Source of the DNA: Gracilariopsis chorda
Lineage: Eukaryota > Rhodophyta > Florideophyceae > Gracilariales > Gracilariaceae
Direction: 5' to 3'
NCBI GenBank assembly: GCA_003194525.1
Contig: NBIV01000042.1
Coordinates: 1-64,000, forward strand
Length of the DNA stretch: 64,000 bases
Shown one piece after another: positions 1 to 10,522 of this stretch. Each line of letters starts with the position of its first letter. Position 1 is the first letter of the stretch. The position numbers and the translations under genes were made by a program. The notes beneath the pieces were generated by a model. The model was not told where the DNA came from, ran no database searches, and saw only the letters and a list, made by a program, of their open reading frames with translations.

Positions 1-190
1 ACACAACTCCACGCCGCCGCCACATCCCCCGGCTGGCTCTGCTATTTTAACAGCAACAGCTCCCCCCCCCCCCCCCCCCCTACACCCCACCCCCCTTCCA
101 CCCGCGCTCCCCAACGCCGTCCCACCACCACCAAAAACCGCGCTCATTCATCTTTGGGACACTTTTGTTTTTTTTTCTTTATAGACCATC
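1..190. other. Upstream flank of hemerythrin-like gene with poly-C tract
   Basis: No coding region is visible. A run of 19 C lies at 62-80 inside a very C-rich stretch (about 61-120). Just before the ATG at 191, a T-rich run ends in ATAG. This looks like a 3' splice site, so a 5'-UTR intron is possible, but no donor can be identified within the window. Confidence 0.5.
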
Positions 191-1909
191 ATGCCTCCAC
201 AATCCCCATCTTCATCTTCATCCCCTTCTCCTCCACGTCGTCGAACTCTTGCTTTTGCCCGACTTCGTACCACCCATGACTGCACCCTCCGTCAACTGGT
301 AAACTCCTCGTGGGATGATCCCCCTTCCACCAATTCGCTTCCCTCCACCTCGCTCCCCGCACGAAGTGTCACCGATGTGTCCGGTCGTGCTTTGCAAGCG
401 GCTCAACTTGCTGATGTGGCTGCACGACGCGCCGCAGCAGCCTCTGCAACGGCGCGTGCCGCCGCCGCTTATGCGCGTCGTCTGGCGGAACAGCCGGACT
501 CAGCTCATGTCGCGGCTCCTTTGTCGCCGCTTGCAGACCGACCGGCCTCCCCCCCACAGCCCACCGCCACCCGCCTTGCACGCCGCTTTCCGGAACGTGT
601 GCGCAGTGCGAATCGCGCCGATGGAGTCACCTTTGCAGCGGCGGGAGCGCCGCTCGTTTACGGAGTAGGTGCCAGACATTCCCCCACCCGCGCCATCACC
701 GATGTGATGGCGCGTCCCCCTGATGAGTATTACGAACGCTCTACGCTGAACAGCAGTGCCGCTGCGGCCACTGCTGCGGCGCGCAATGACGCGGCGCGCA
801 ATGACGCGGCGCATATGATGCATTGTAGTTTTATTACCCCGGTGGAGCTGGGCAAGCTGTGGAGCTTTGACTTGGTGGCCATTTGGCACAACGCCATTCG
901 ACTCGAGTTGGCAGATTTGCATGACATTGTGAGTAGTTTGTTATTACCGAATCGTTCCGTCACCATGGCGGAGGTGCGTGCTTTCTTTGCGTGGTTCTCG
1001 TCGTTTGAGGCGTTTGTAATCACCTTTCTCAAGGCGGAGGAAGAGGTGATTTTCCCGTGGCTTGAGCAGTGGGGTCGCATTCGAGGCTCGTTGTCAACGT
1101 TGAAACGTATCACTACAAAAGGTGTCATCACCCGTGCTATACGCGATACAGCCGCGTGTGCGCAGCTGCTGGGCATTAATACGGTGCATTCCGGGTTGAC
1201 GCTCACCAATCCGCATCGACATTACTATGACGCGTTGAATGTCGGCGTGGCTGAGTTGCAACCCAAGATGGTGGATAACCCGTCCATGCTATGCTCTACA
1301 GTGGTGCAGAAGATTGCGGACCATGTGTCCAACTTCTCCGTGGCGCTGGAGGACTATTTTCACGAACAGGAAAACTATCTACCGGCCATTATTGGCTGCT
1401 TGTACGACGAGCAGGATGCGGTGGCGGCGTCCATTGAACGAAAAATTATGTGCGCGCTGTGGAAGTGCGGACGAAAGGAGGATTGCACCATGATTATTCT
1501 ACGCGCTGTGGAGCTTGTTCGCGCGCCGTATCCAAAGGTGTGGACGCACCGAAACTTGAGACGAATGGAACGGATGGCGCTGGCGTTGTGGAGGCGTCGG
1601 TATAACGGGGCCAGGGGGGCGGTCACGGCCAAGTTCAAGATGAGGAAGACGTTTTGGGAAAGGGCTGCGGCAGCTTTGCAGCTTAACTTTGGGGGTGCAG
1701 AGATGGACAGCGAGACTGGGTCCACTACGTCGCCAATGGCGACGGCGGAGGCTCTTGCCGCTGAGGCAAACATTAGCAAACGGCGCATGAACTCGGGAGG
1801 AAGTCGATCGAGTAACGGAAAATTCGGGTTGATTCGCCATCGCCATGGCGTTGCTAATACAGCGGCTGCTTTGGACACGACGTCAACTTTGCTGGTAAAC
1901 GGTGCGTGA
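191..1909 (+). CDS. Hemerythrin-like (HHE) domain protein
   Basis: A 572-residue single-exon frame. Residues 1 to about 210 are low-complexity, rich in Ser, Pro, Ala and Arg, and probably disordered. From about residue 225 to 430 the helical pattern of a hemerythrin/HHE domain appears. It starts with WHNAIRLE (H then E), continues with an aromatic helix FFAWFSSF leading into EEEVIFP, and ends with a later helix YFHEQENYLP carrying another H..E pair. HHE domains bind a di-iron or other metal centre and O2, and some act in oxygen or iron sensing. The position where many family members have His before the EE pair is occupied by Lys (FLKAEEE), so metal binding may be altered. The C-terminal 120 residues are basic and then Gly/Ser/Ala-rich. 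The first ATG of the frame is used; coding GC is high and no frame break is seen. The domain call rests on pattern only. Confidence 0.7.
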   Translation: MPPQSPSSSSSPSPPRRRTLAFARLRTTHDCTLRQLVNSSWDDPPSTNSLPSTSLPARSVTDVSGRALQAAQLADVAARRAAAASATARAAAAYARRLAEQPDSAHVAAPLSPLADRPASPPQPTATRLARRFPERVRSANRADGVTFAAAGAPLVYGVGARHSPTRAITDVMARPPDEYYERSTLNSSAAAATAAARNDAARNDAAHMMHCSFITPVELGKLWSFDLVAIWHNAIRLELADLHDIVSSLLLPNRSVTMAEVRAFFAWFSSFEAFVITFLKAEEEVIFPWLEQWGRIRGSLSTLKRITTKGVITRAIRDTAACAQLLGINTVHSGLTLTNPHRHYYDALNVGVAELQPKMVDNPSMLCSTVVQKIADHVSNFSVALEDYFHEQENYLPAIIGCLYDEQDAVAASIERKIMCALWKCGRKEDCTMIILRAVELVRAPYPKVWTHRNLRRMERMALALWRRRYNGARGAVTAKFKMRKTFWERAAAALQLNFGGAEMDSETGSTTSPMATAEALAAEANISKRRMNSGGSRSSNGKFGLIRHRHGVANTAAALDTTSTLLVNGA

Positions 1910-1922
1910 AGGTGATGCAGGT

Positions 1923-1948
1923 GAAGGGCTGGGTTACTCGCGCCCTTC
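1923..1948 (+). terminator. 3'-UTR stem-loop after the hemerythrin-like gene
   Basis: GAAGGGC (1923-1929) is the exact inverse complement of GCCCTTC (1942-1948), with a 12-nt loop. It starts 13 nt after the TGA stop. A role in 3'-end formation or mRNA stability is only a guess. Confidence 0.35.
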
Positions 1949-1968
1949 GTAACCTTTTACTAGTGCTT

Positions 1969-1970
<2 letters not shown>

Positions 1971-1999
<29 letters not shown>
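1971..1999 (+). repeat. (GTT)n microsatellite
   Basis: Nearly ten uninterrupted GTT units in the 3' flank of the hemerythrin-like gene, downstream of the small stem-loop. Confidence 0.95.
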
Positions 2000-2361
2000 C
2001 TTTGTTTTGCTTTGTGCGTTGTTGTTTGCCTGTGTAACTACCGTTGGTATGTAAAGTCGGGTGTAGAGCTGTGATGGCGAGTGCGTGGCGTGGAAAAGGC
2101 GGGAACGTGGCGCGCGGACGGGCGGCTCGAGGCGGAGCGGCGCACTTGTCTGGACGCCGTTGCTGTTGCTGTGATGATCGCATCACAGCGCGTGCCGCGC
2201 GACTTTGAATTAGACGCTGTAATTTACTGCACGCGCCACCGTGGCGGCGGCTCCCAACGCCGTTTCATAATCCGCACCGTGCGCCCGCAATCTCCGTACA
2301 TTCGCCCAAATATGAAAGCTACTCAGATCCGATATTAACAAGTGGAAGCGCATCTCCCGCA

Positions 2362-3579
2362 TCATCCTCGATGAAAGTACAGTTCTTTGGAATAGTACTG
2401 ACGACGGCCTCCAGAGTGCGCTATCGCCGTCACGAACACCCGTTTGTCAAACACCGGGTACGGCCATGCGTAAAAGTTGTGCCCGTGATGATGCGGTTGT
2501 TGTCCGCCTATTGCAAACGGCCACTCGCGCCGATCCGATTCTAACTCTCCATTCACAACCCATTCCACGTGCTCCACTGCCCCAAAGTACTCCGGCACAA
2601 TCGTGATGCCTTCAATGCCAGAAAGATTCACCCAATCGTCCAGGTTCACCTCCAGCTTGCGTTCGCTTCCCGTGTCGTACAATGAAAACGACGTCACGCC
2701 GAAATCTGTGGGCTCGGCCACTTGAACCTGATTGCCCGCACGCCATCTCGCGTCCTCCATCCATTGTCGATGGAGCACGGGTGTGCCCCCGTGAAAGGCC
2801 GCAGGCGTTTTCTTTGAACCCCAAAAGTCTTGTGGACATGGTTCGGTTGGACACATGCCGAGGCGATCCACTGCCGCTTGACATCCATCCGGGTACCGCG
2901 GTCCCGGTACGAACATCGCGTGATAAGTATCGGTCAATGGTCCACCTTGAATTCTCACATAAGAGCAGTCATAGTAGTCGCCATAGTCGCCGTGTCCCTC
3001 ACCTCCTCCGTACCAACTCCACCCAAGCACGTAGACGCCATCTGGATAGATAGTAGGAACCGTAATCGTCGTTTTGTAAGCCAGGTTGTCACGGTCATAC
3101 CCGCAATCACGGTGTTGCTCTTTGTTGTCGCAATAGTACAACTCCGACGACCAGCAGCTGTAATGAAATGCTAGCGCCTCGTGAGCTTCCGTTCGCATCA
3201 TTTCGTCCAAAGGCACTAACGTCAGTCGCATAAAGCCACCTACATGATTGTTCTTCGAGTAATGAACTGTCACACGTGAACCGCGTTCCCACGTCGCTGC
3301 AGGGTTTTCTGCGCGCATGTCATACCGAAAGTTATAGTCTGGACAAGGTCCACCACAGTATGACTCCCATCCTGGATTGCCTCCTATGCGACAGGTTTCC
3401 ACTTTGGATATCGGCTCGGGTACCGTTAGAAAACTGTTCGATCATACGAAGGTTCATTTTCACCACACATATATAGACACGTACGTTGTCGCAGACGAAA
3501 CCAGAGCCAGCCTAACGTCAGTAATACTTGTAAGACCGAGGAGAAGCATCCAAATTTTTGCTTCCGCGTTTCCTGACAT
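2362..3579 (-). CDS. Secreted chitin-binding type-4 / LPMO-like protein, probably two exons
   Basis: The main open frame (2362 to about 3414) has no ATG near its 5' end and opens with VETCRIGGNPGW. The body carries NNHVGGFMRLTLVP, then a Trp/Gly/Tyr-rich strand YPDGVYVLGWSWYGG, GDYYDCSYVRIQGGP and many paired Cys. This resembles chitin-binding type-4 (LPMO-type) proteins of algae, oomycetes and choanoflagellates. Upstream, an ATG at 3579 opens a short hydrophobic sequence (about 33 residues, including IWMLLLGL and LALVSSA) that would serve as a signal peptide. A donor GT near 3480 and an acceptor AG near 3416 would remove about 66 bp and keep frame; a GTACGT donor 4 nt earlier would not keep frame with this acceptor. 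The N-terminal His expected of an active LPMO is not evident, so enzymatic activity is doubtful. It converges on the hemerythrin-like gene, with 450 bp between the stops. Confidence 0.55.
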
Positions 3580-6500
3580 CGTGCGCTGATGTACGTTACT
3601 TACCTGTGGGAGTAGGCGGCGGCAACAAGCGTTGCAAACAAGACCGCTTTCATCATATTGCGTCTCTATCAACAAGAGTAACAAAGAAAATAAAACTTGG
3701 CGAAAATGGATGTCTTATGCAAACATGTCACGAGGCCTAAACACTTCTTTCTTCGGGAGTTGAGAGTCTGAACTAAACAACTGCTGGTTCACATGCAGAG
3801 ACCGTGCAAGTGAACACAACCCCAAGCCTACATATGTTCTCCACGTTGCTTTAGGCATTCCAGGTTCAAGTCCAAATATTAGAAGTCCCGTTCAGCCTCT
3901 GTTTCGTCCGGGCTTCGTTCTCTTCGTCTTTACCGTGTTAACGAGCCAAGCCTTGTGCGAATGTTTATTAGGGACAAGCCAAATTTGAAAGGTGCATTGC
4001 ACTAGGCCCGAATGCGTCATGCTTTTGAACGGGCAACTCCTTGTACGTACCGCATTTCTTCCAGGGCGGCTAGTACGAGATACGAACTACTTCTGGTGAA
4101 AGAGTTAGGATTGCTACTGTACAGTTCGTGTAAAGCTCGAACACAGCAAAGTGTTGAACGAACGAGACTGTTTCTTTCTCTATCCTTTGCTATAAGAAGG
4201 GTTATACTTAACAACCATACATAAGGAATGTTTGCTTGGGGCATGTGTGTCAATGAAGGAAGGGCTAAGTACTGACATATTCTTCAAAAGGGGGGTCCGT
4301 ATTCATCCGATTCGGTTATATCCGAAGCGGGCCTGTTGCCGTCAATAACAACTGTTCTATTCTTGACGGTATCCATGTGAGAGGACTGGGCTACGAAAGG
4401 TGTCCCGCTAGACACAAGATGGACGTGGACAGCGATACTTGTAATGAGCTCCCGCAATCCAGTTCCGATAGCTGAGACTGATGTTTTGACCTTGCCATAA
4501 TCTCTTCACGGAATGGAAATTTACCCCTTTTACGTAATTCCCAGGGAGCTTTTCACAAGCATGTACACATTCGTAAGGACTTTAAGGTTAAAAAGCTAAG
4601 AGTGCTTTTATTGTTACATCACTTATTTTTGTTTGTCAAACTGCAGTATTCCTTTGTGGAATATGGGCAGCCTAATTGCATCACGAATGAATGAATGGTG
4701 AACATACTATAGCCTAGGATGTCCTTGAATACTAAGAAAGTACCCGAAGGGTTTTCGTCATGTGTAGAACACTGTTTAAAGAGATAAAAACCAATGAATG
4801 CTGGATAAAGAGGCTGTTCATGCACGATGGCGGACACGAAGCGTGCGGTGGGGGAATGGAAAGAATGTCTGGGGATCTGTTGTTGTGCCACTACATGTAC
4901 GGAAGGAGAACTGTCCGCTCGTTACACTGGGTGTGGCCATCGATACCCTGGGCGGTGCTTGCGTATGAAAAGAACTGCGATATTGTTACAGACCATGTGT
5001 TTCATTCACCCCAGCTGTAACACAGACGTACCTGTAGGGCCACGGAGCTCAGTCGAAGACAGACTACAAGCTCTGTCTCCGACGTTAGTGTCCCGTATTG
5101 TAGTGTCAGGATCTTCTAGATGTATCGATTGTAGCCATTAGACTCTATTAAAGGAGATGAAGTCTGGCGTTCTCTCCTCAGAACCAGCCAGACCTTCCAT
5201 CGTGCCGCCTCTCCAGTTTCAGTGTTACAACAGCCCTCTCTTCACCCACCCGCCAAACGCATTTTTTACATTATCTACAAGAACAAAGCCTCTTCTCTTG
5301 GATAAGATGGTTTTGATACGCTCTTTATCCTTACGTGATGACTCTAGGAGGAGTCTTCTTCTTCTTTTTTATGGGCACACATTACCTGATTACGGCATTG
5401 TGGTAGAATCTAACTCTACAGGGGAGCTTTTCTTCGTCTAGCATGCTAAACTCTATGTACGTAAAGCTCCTCGGAAAGAAAGATTTTCTCTGTCCCGTAG
5501 TACCAATCTCTATTCATGTCCCCGGAATGTAGCCGATGACTGCTGCTTGCTCTCACCTTGCAGCAGCCGTGTTGCGCTCACTAGCTACTATCTCGGAACA
5601 TGGAAAGATTAGTACCAAGCTTCTACGGGAAGACCCGAGATCGGATCCATTTCGTTCTGACGCGACTCGCCTTTTCCATTCTTTTCTCTGCTATTCCTTC
5701 CCTTTCCACCAGAGGACGTCAGCTAAGGGGCACACCACGACAAGGCGGATTCCAATGTGCCTCGTTTTCGTCGTCTAGAAGCACTAACGACGTTCTACCC
5801 ACCCTTTCCTCTTTACCCTTGGCGATTTCGGGTAGTTGAACCGACCTAACACACGTGCTTTTCTTCAATCCTGGCGCAAGTTCCGTAAAAACCCTGTAAA
5901 ACCATTCAGATCCTTGTACGGGCGGGCCTGTTTTCTTCCATTATCCACGCGATGCTGAGATGCTGCGTGAGGTAAGACTGCCGCCTCAGTTTCCGTAGGA
6001 AACTCCTGACCCTTCCGGGAAAACTCAGGGAAAGGCTGGCAAGATCTTCCGGGAAGCGCGTGCGTCGTGCCTACCGTTTCGCACAGCTTAGCGGAGGCCT
6101 TTTCTGGACAGTGCCACCCAGGTCGCTTAGGGCCGTCGGTCTGCCGACTGCCTGGTCGCTTTTAGAGACATCCCAGGTCGACGAAGGCGACCAGTCCGCC
6201 GATCGCCTGGGCGAGTTTAATGACATCCCGGGTCGTAGGAGGAGTCAGTTGATGCCAATCGATCATTGTCGCCTTGAAAGAGGTCATGGCAACTTTGGTG
6301 ACTCTTGTGGTGGAATGAAGCATGTTTCGCAGCAGAAAAGCATGCTTGTGTGTGGCAATGCCACCTTTCAATATCGCAGTTCTTAATCTACGAACTGATC
6401 TATGCTTTATAACGAGCTGCAACAAACTGGATACGCAGTAGGGTCTTCCCGCAAGACTTTAACGCTGATCTATTACGTTTTGAGGTATTATCTAGTGAAC

Positions 6501-7506
6501 GCAACACGGCTGCTGCGTGGTGGGAGTAAGCAGTTGTCACTGTTTACATTCAGATGAAAGAGACTAACGTTGAAGTCATTGGACAGGGTCTTCTTGGTCA
6601 AGCTGTGGCCACGGTGTTCGTGGTCGTCATGGGAAAGAGTAGTTTGTTATTCTCCGAAGATATCTTGGTGTTGTCTGACGAGAGAACAAGTCTTTCCCCC
6701 TAAGCTTAGATCTACCACGCTTCCGGAATTGATAAGCTGTGCTCATAATCATCATCACCATCATCTACTTCTGTACAACACAAGGATGTTGCGCCGGACG
6801 AGGAAGTCAAATAGAGATGCGATTGCACCGGCAGAAGGTTCGATACGTCACAACAATGCTATAACATTCATGAAATTAACAATCATGTGATTGATTACTC
6901 GAGGCATTGCAGGGCTCAGACCTGTCAAGTGGCGGCTTGCGCAGCATCCGCAACAGAAACCAGACATGATTCACTTGAGGTTTTTATTTCTTTTCTCAGG
7001 TCAATGACAGCTCGTGCCGCCTGACTCGTGTAGGGGTGTAATTTTTGCAGTAGAGGACGTTCGCCCATTCATCTTTGCTTCAACTCACGACGAGGATCGC
7101 AACTTAGAGAGGGCGCGAGAAAAGAAGCTCATATGCTGAAAACTCTGGTGATGACGCGGCTTGAATCTGTGTATAGACGGTGTTTCGTGGACTTGACAAA
7201 CATCGTGTGATAGTAGTAAATCCCACGACCTATGTGACACTTCAAGACTCCATTCCAGGAGGCTTGTGCGTACTTCCGAAAGAATGCTGAGTATGAAGCT
7301 GTTCGTCCCAACGGTCATTGCAAACTAACTTAGATACGCGTATAACATGGCACCAGAGACGGATTTTCAGGAATGAAGAAAATACTCATGATACTACTTG
7401 TGATCGAGTACGCAAAAGACACGAGTTCGGGCATTGCATCGAAGGAGAGAAATGGATAGCAAATCCACAACCTGGCTGGCGACTCGGAGCCTTGATACTT
7501 TGGATG
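3580..7506. other. Gene-poor intergenic stretch
   Basis: Only short open frames on both strands, none with a recognisable domain, composition bias or neighbour support. Base composition is near-even, unlike the GC-rich host genes. It probably consists of heavily decayed repeats. The only structure I can point to is a diverged tandem duplication near 6139-6243. Confidence 0.5.
6139..6243 (+). repeat. Diverged tandem duplication, unit about 55 bp
   Basis: Two adjacent units share GACATCCC followed by AGGTCG or GGGTCG, and CTGCCGACTGCCTGG aligns with CCGCCGATCGCCTGG. A partial earlier unit may lie just upstream (CCCAGGTCG near 6118). Confidence 0.5.
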
Positions 7507-8448
7507 CTAAGTTGTAACTGAACCTGTGACCGGGATACTTTGAATGTTGATAGATTGAGCGAAGGGAGGGTACAGGTCACTCTCTTCAATCGGCATGCCT
7601 TTCTTGAGCCTTGCCTTGCGTCTACGTCCTTTACGTATGCACTCGTTATAAAATTGTTCGCCGATAATATTGAGGACGAGATCTGCGGGGACAACTCTCA
7701 AGCGAAAGCCGCGAGGTGGGATCATTTGCTTAGTGTCCCAATTAAAGACGGTGCGAACAAGTTGATCATCACTGAAACGTAGCTCGGTCGAAAAGGCGGC
7801 GTGCGCTGGATGCACAGGTGACAGCCAGTTAATCATGAGACTGACGTTGGAATCATACGAGCATTGGACGCTTGGAGATGTACGAATTACCAACGTGTAC
7901 ATTTGACCAGGGTATCGACCGCCAACATCAGAGAAAAGGTGTTCACTCATGCGAGAAACTTGTTCAATAAGGCTGCAATTCTCCTTCCCCGAGGCAGCTG
8001 CAATGGCCAAGTCCAGGGTCGGCACTGCTGCTTGCGGCACAAAACGCAGCGCGATACTTCTTTCGTAATTCGGGTCTGCCTGGACCGAAGCGCGAAACTG
8101 GGCGGGCGGAGCCGAGAGCGTGGCAACAAGCACTCCGTGGCCGTGAGCAAGGAACATGCGTCGCTGTACGAGTGATAGGAAGCCGCCGAAGGCACGGTCA
8201 AAGAGCAATGCTTCGTGGCCGTCGTTGGTGTCGGCGTCATTGGAGGCGGCGAGCGTTCGGCATATGGGCGCGTGGAAACGCCAGTCCGCGCGTTGACAAC
8301 TGCGTCCACAGTAGGCGACTGAGCCGCAGTCGGAGCAGCTCAGAAGACGTTCGAAGACGGTCTGGCATTTTGCGCATTTGGCATTGCGCGTCATCGCCCG
8401 CAGTCCGGTTGATCCTCGCGTCATTGTGACTTTGCTCCACATGAACAA
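7507..8448 (-). CDS. MYND-type zinc-finger protein
   Basis: A 313-residue single-exon frame. Residues 25-63 form a complete MYND finger: C25-x2-C28, C38-x2-C41, C47-x3-C51, H59-x3-C63, with the usual YCGRSCQRADW core. MYND fingers bind two zinc ions and recruit proline-rich partners, often in chromatin or stress regulators. The remaining 250 residues are mixed alpha/beta without a recognised domain; no SET motif is present. They contain ETELRFSDDQLVRTVFNWD-like strands, a basic run (RKGRRRKARLKKG) and end TGSVTT. The first Met is at 8448; Met9 and Met19 are alternative starts and the finger is intact from any of them. A TATA-like box lies about 280 bp upstream. GC and coding quality exceed those of the flanks, so this is probably a live host gene. 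Confidence 0.75.
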   Translation of the reverse strand: MFMWSKVTMTRGSTGLRAMTRNAKCAKCQTVFERLLSCSDCGSVAYCGRSCQRADWRFHAPICRTLAASNDADTNDGHEALLFDRAFGGFLSLVQRRMFLAHGHGVLVATLSAPPAQFRASVQADPNYERSIALRFVPQAAVPTLDLAIAAASGKENCSLIEQVSRMSEHLFSDVGGRYPGQMYTLVIRTSPSVQCSYDSNVSLMINWLSPVHPAHAAFSTELRFSDDQLVRTVFNWDTKQMIPPRGFRLRVVPADLVLNIIGEQFYNECIRKGRRRKARLKKGMPIEESDLYPPFAQSINIQSIPVTGSVTT

Positions 8449-8726
8449 GGGCGACGGGCGCTACGGAGGATCAACTTGTCTTAAGGGTGGGACGGCTGCA
8501 CCAAAGACCACTTGACACCTGGCAAACACAGATAGGCTACAATGGGTCTCCGAGTAGTGCCACGTGACAAACAAGGGCAGGTGGGAAGAAACGGACATGG
8601 GCCAGAGAGCGATGAGCGCTGACATCGACCGGTTTGGTCGGTCGGAAGTACGGCCGCAAAGTTCCCGTCGATCGATAATGCGAAGTTCTTGGCTGGGGGA
8701 TATCGCTGTCGACACAGCCCGATGGG

Positions 8727-8734
8727 CTTTTATA
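8727..8734 (-). promoter_or_regulatory. TATA box of the MYND gene
   Basis: On the minus strand the sequence reads CTGATATAAAAGCCC. TATAAAAG is a canonical TATA element about 280 bp upstream of the first ATG, implying a 5' UTR of about 250 nt. A fragment of a Gypsy LTR begins only about 50 bp further upstream. Confidence 0.5.
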
Positions 8735-8782
8735 TCAGAAATTACTGTACTGTAGTGCAAAACTCTGCAAAAAAAACACAAC

Positions 8783-8935
8783 ACGTTCGGAATCTTCCTC
8801 TGTAATAGTAACAACAGTAAACAGAACAAGCTGCGGTGAGAGCGCAGTCTTCCAATGTAAATCTGACGCTTATTGTAACAACATGCGCGCAGACGTACAG
8901 TATAACTATCATAAAGTACGAATTAGTGGATCATT
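8783..8935 (-). mobile_element. Fragment of the Gypsy-2 family LTR
   Basis: GTTCGGAATCTTCCTCTGTAA, the following AGTAAACAGA block and the ATGCGCGCAG.CGTACAGT block match, in order, the beginning (plus-strand view) of the right LTR of the Gypsy element at 29975. Only about 150 bp is recognisable, so this is a truncated, old LTR fossil next to the MYND promoter. Confidence 0.6.
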
Positions 8936-9133
8936 TTAAAAACTTTTAAAACAAATTGTACTCAAAATGCAATGTATAACCCCACATTTTGCTGAAACCC
9001 CCTTTCAGTGAAGCCAATTCTCATAAACTGGCCAAAACATGACTAAATTTTGCGAAAATCTGCTTCTGAAGCTTCCCATTTCATGCTTTTAATATCCTCA
9101 AAGGTCCTAACAAGGCAGTATTTATGGATCACA
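8936..9133. other. AT-rich spacer
   Basis: AT-rich, with no gene or repeat recognised. The target A/T flank of Helitron-4 is at its right edge. Confidence 0.4.
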
Positions 9134-9598
9134 CAAGTGGAAACGGCCTTCGGCCGTGGGCAACGCTGCGCGCCGCGTTGTTTTTGTAGCTTTGTGTATT
9201 TAGTAGCGGTCAGAGGCTCTCCGAGCATTTTGCTCGCTTGCGCTTGTAATAGCGCTCGTAAAACCACGAGGTGCCGCGGCGCCTGGAGTATGTGGAGCCG
9301 TAGTAGGGGTCGGTTTTTACATGCCTAAATTAACTGCAGTGCCAGCCAATGATTAGAAAGCGCGACACGTCGCGTTTTGTAAGTGGCTGGCACTGCAGTC
9401 ATTATGGGAGTGCTAGCCAGTAAGCAGCAAGCTTTGCTGCTGCTGCTGCTGCTGAATGTTTTAAATGGTAGGGAGGCGTTGCGCCAAATGGGCGTTTTAC
9501 ATGGGCAAACGGTGACGTGCAAGAGGATTTTGTGGCGCAACGCCTCTATTTAATCAAGAACATCCCTCATACGCGTATAAATACTTATAGTATAGAGA
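9134..9598 (-). mobile_element. Non-autonomous Helitron (copy 4), 465 bp
   Basis: On the minus strand it starts TCTCTATACTATAAG at 9598 and ends ...CCACTTG at 9134, followed by T. The 3' end carries the expected hairpin (ACGGCC-TTC-GGCCGT on +, 9143-9157) nine bases from the terminus. Near the 5' end lies the family palindrome AGGCGTTGCGCCA / TGGCGCAACGCCT (9474-9486, 9533-9545). It abuts Helitron-3 head-to-tail with no spacer. No coding capacity. Confidence 0.75.
9333..9399. repeat. Nested inverted repeat inside Helitron-4
   Basis: ACTGCAGTGCCAGCCA (9333-9348) is the exact inverse complement of TGGCTGGCACTGCAGT (9384-9399). Inside the loop, CGCGAC-AC-GTCGCG (9361-9374) forms a second perfect stem. 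The AGTGCCAGCCA motif recurs in both orientations in the other Helitron copies. Confidence 0.9.
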
Positions 9599-10146
9599 CA
9601 AATAGAAACGGCCTTCGACTTTGGGCGGCGCCGCGCGCCGCTGAGTAGGGGTGACTTTTGGGGATTTACAGGCTGCTTGTGCTCGCTAATGCTTGTAAAT
9701 AAACTGCAAACCCATGAGTGCCGCGGCGTCCAGGGTGAACATAGAATTGAATAGCAATGTAGCGCCCACGCGATTGTGATTGGCGGGCACTGCAGTTGTG
9801 CATGGAGAGTACAGTGGAATGTAATTGGCCGGCACTGCAAAAATGGCTGCAGTGCCAACCACTGTGCAGTGGGATGGGTAGCAGTGTTGTAGTGCCAGCC
9901 ACTGAGCAGCAGCGGCAGTCAACATGCAGCAGCAGCCAATAAGCTTCGAGCTTTGCTGCTGCTGCCGCTGATGCTGCTGCTGCTGCTGCTGCTGCTCGTG
10001 AGTTTTTTGAATGGCAGGGAGGCGTTGCGCCAAAAGAGGTTTATGCATGCGCTGAAGAGGGCGTGCGGGCATGTTTCTTGGCGCAACGCCTCCGTTCAAT
10101 CAAGATGTAGGTGCTCATACGCTTGTAAATCTATAGAATGGAGAGA
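9599..10146 (-). mobile_element. Non-autonomous Helitron (copy 3), 548 bp
   Basis: The minus-strand start is A|TCTCTCCATTCTATAG at 10146 and the end is ...CTATTTG at 9599. The next base is the T that begins copy 4. It carries the palindrome AGGCGTTGCGCCAA (10020-10033) / TTGGCGCAACGCCT (10078-10091), a (GCT)n tract near 9955-9995 and several AGTGCCAGCCA motifs. Its internal sequence follows the copy at 57470-58003 along the whole length. No coding capacity. Confidence 0.75.
10020..10091. repeat. Helitron 5' subterminal palindrome
   Basis: Perfect 14-bp arms with a 44-nt loop, at the same place relative to the 5' end as in the other copies (about 55-65 bp in). Confidence 0.9.
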
Positions 10147-10180
10147 TGCGCCGTGATCATGGCGTAGAATTTATAAAATT

Positions 10181-10522
10181 TTACCGGGAGCATTCAGTTG
10201 CCGCTTCAGCAAAACCTGCTCGTAGCCGCACACCCATGCAAAAAGCAGCCCGGTTTGAAGCAAGGCGTTGATGTCGCTCGCTCCTGTGACTCAACCAGAT
10301 CTGGTGTGTGTGCGTCTTGCTGTCGGCTTGCAGCATTCGTCGCTGCCACTTGGCGGCATCACGCTCCTTCTGGAGCTTGTTTGTTTTCGCTAGCGCAACT
10401 CGTTCCTGTCTTTCTCTTTCGGCTCCCACCCACTCTTTCTCGCGATTCTCTAAGACGGTAAGCACCCGACTTTCTGTGACTAGTAATCCGCGTTGCATGT
10501 TAGTTGCACCGTCGTGTAACAC
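10181..10522 (-). pseudogene. Possible coiled-coil ORF fragment
   Basis: A 113-residue frame with a Glu/Arg/Lys/Gln-rich segment (ENREKEWVGAERERQERVA) suggesting a coiled coil. It resembles in style the C-terminal coiled coil of the Harbinger companion proteins elsewhere in the window, but I cannot align it convincingly. It starts just outside the Helitron-3 boundary. It may be a remnant of a transposon gene or chance. Confidence 0.2.

Noticed and set aside
4827-5141. ORF with several Cys (MADTKRAVGEWKECLG...)
   Set aside because: No motif spacing of a known zinc finger and no neighbouring gene context.
6570-6890. Possible retroelement remnant near 6.6 kb
   Set aside because: A vague resemblance only; no motif could be aligned with the elements elsewhere in the window.
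9950-9995. (GCT)n tract as a simple microsatellite
   Set aside because: It is present at the same place in the other Helitron copies, so it is part of the element.
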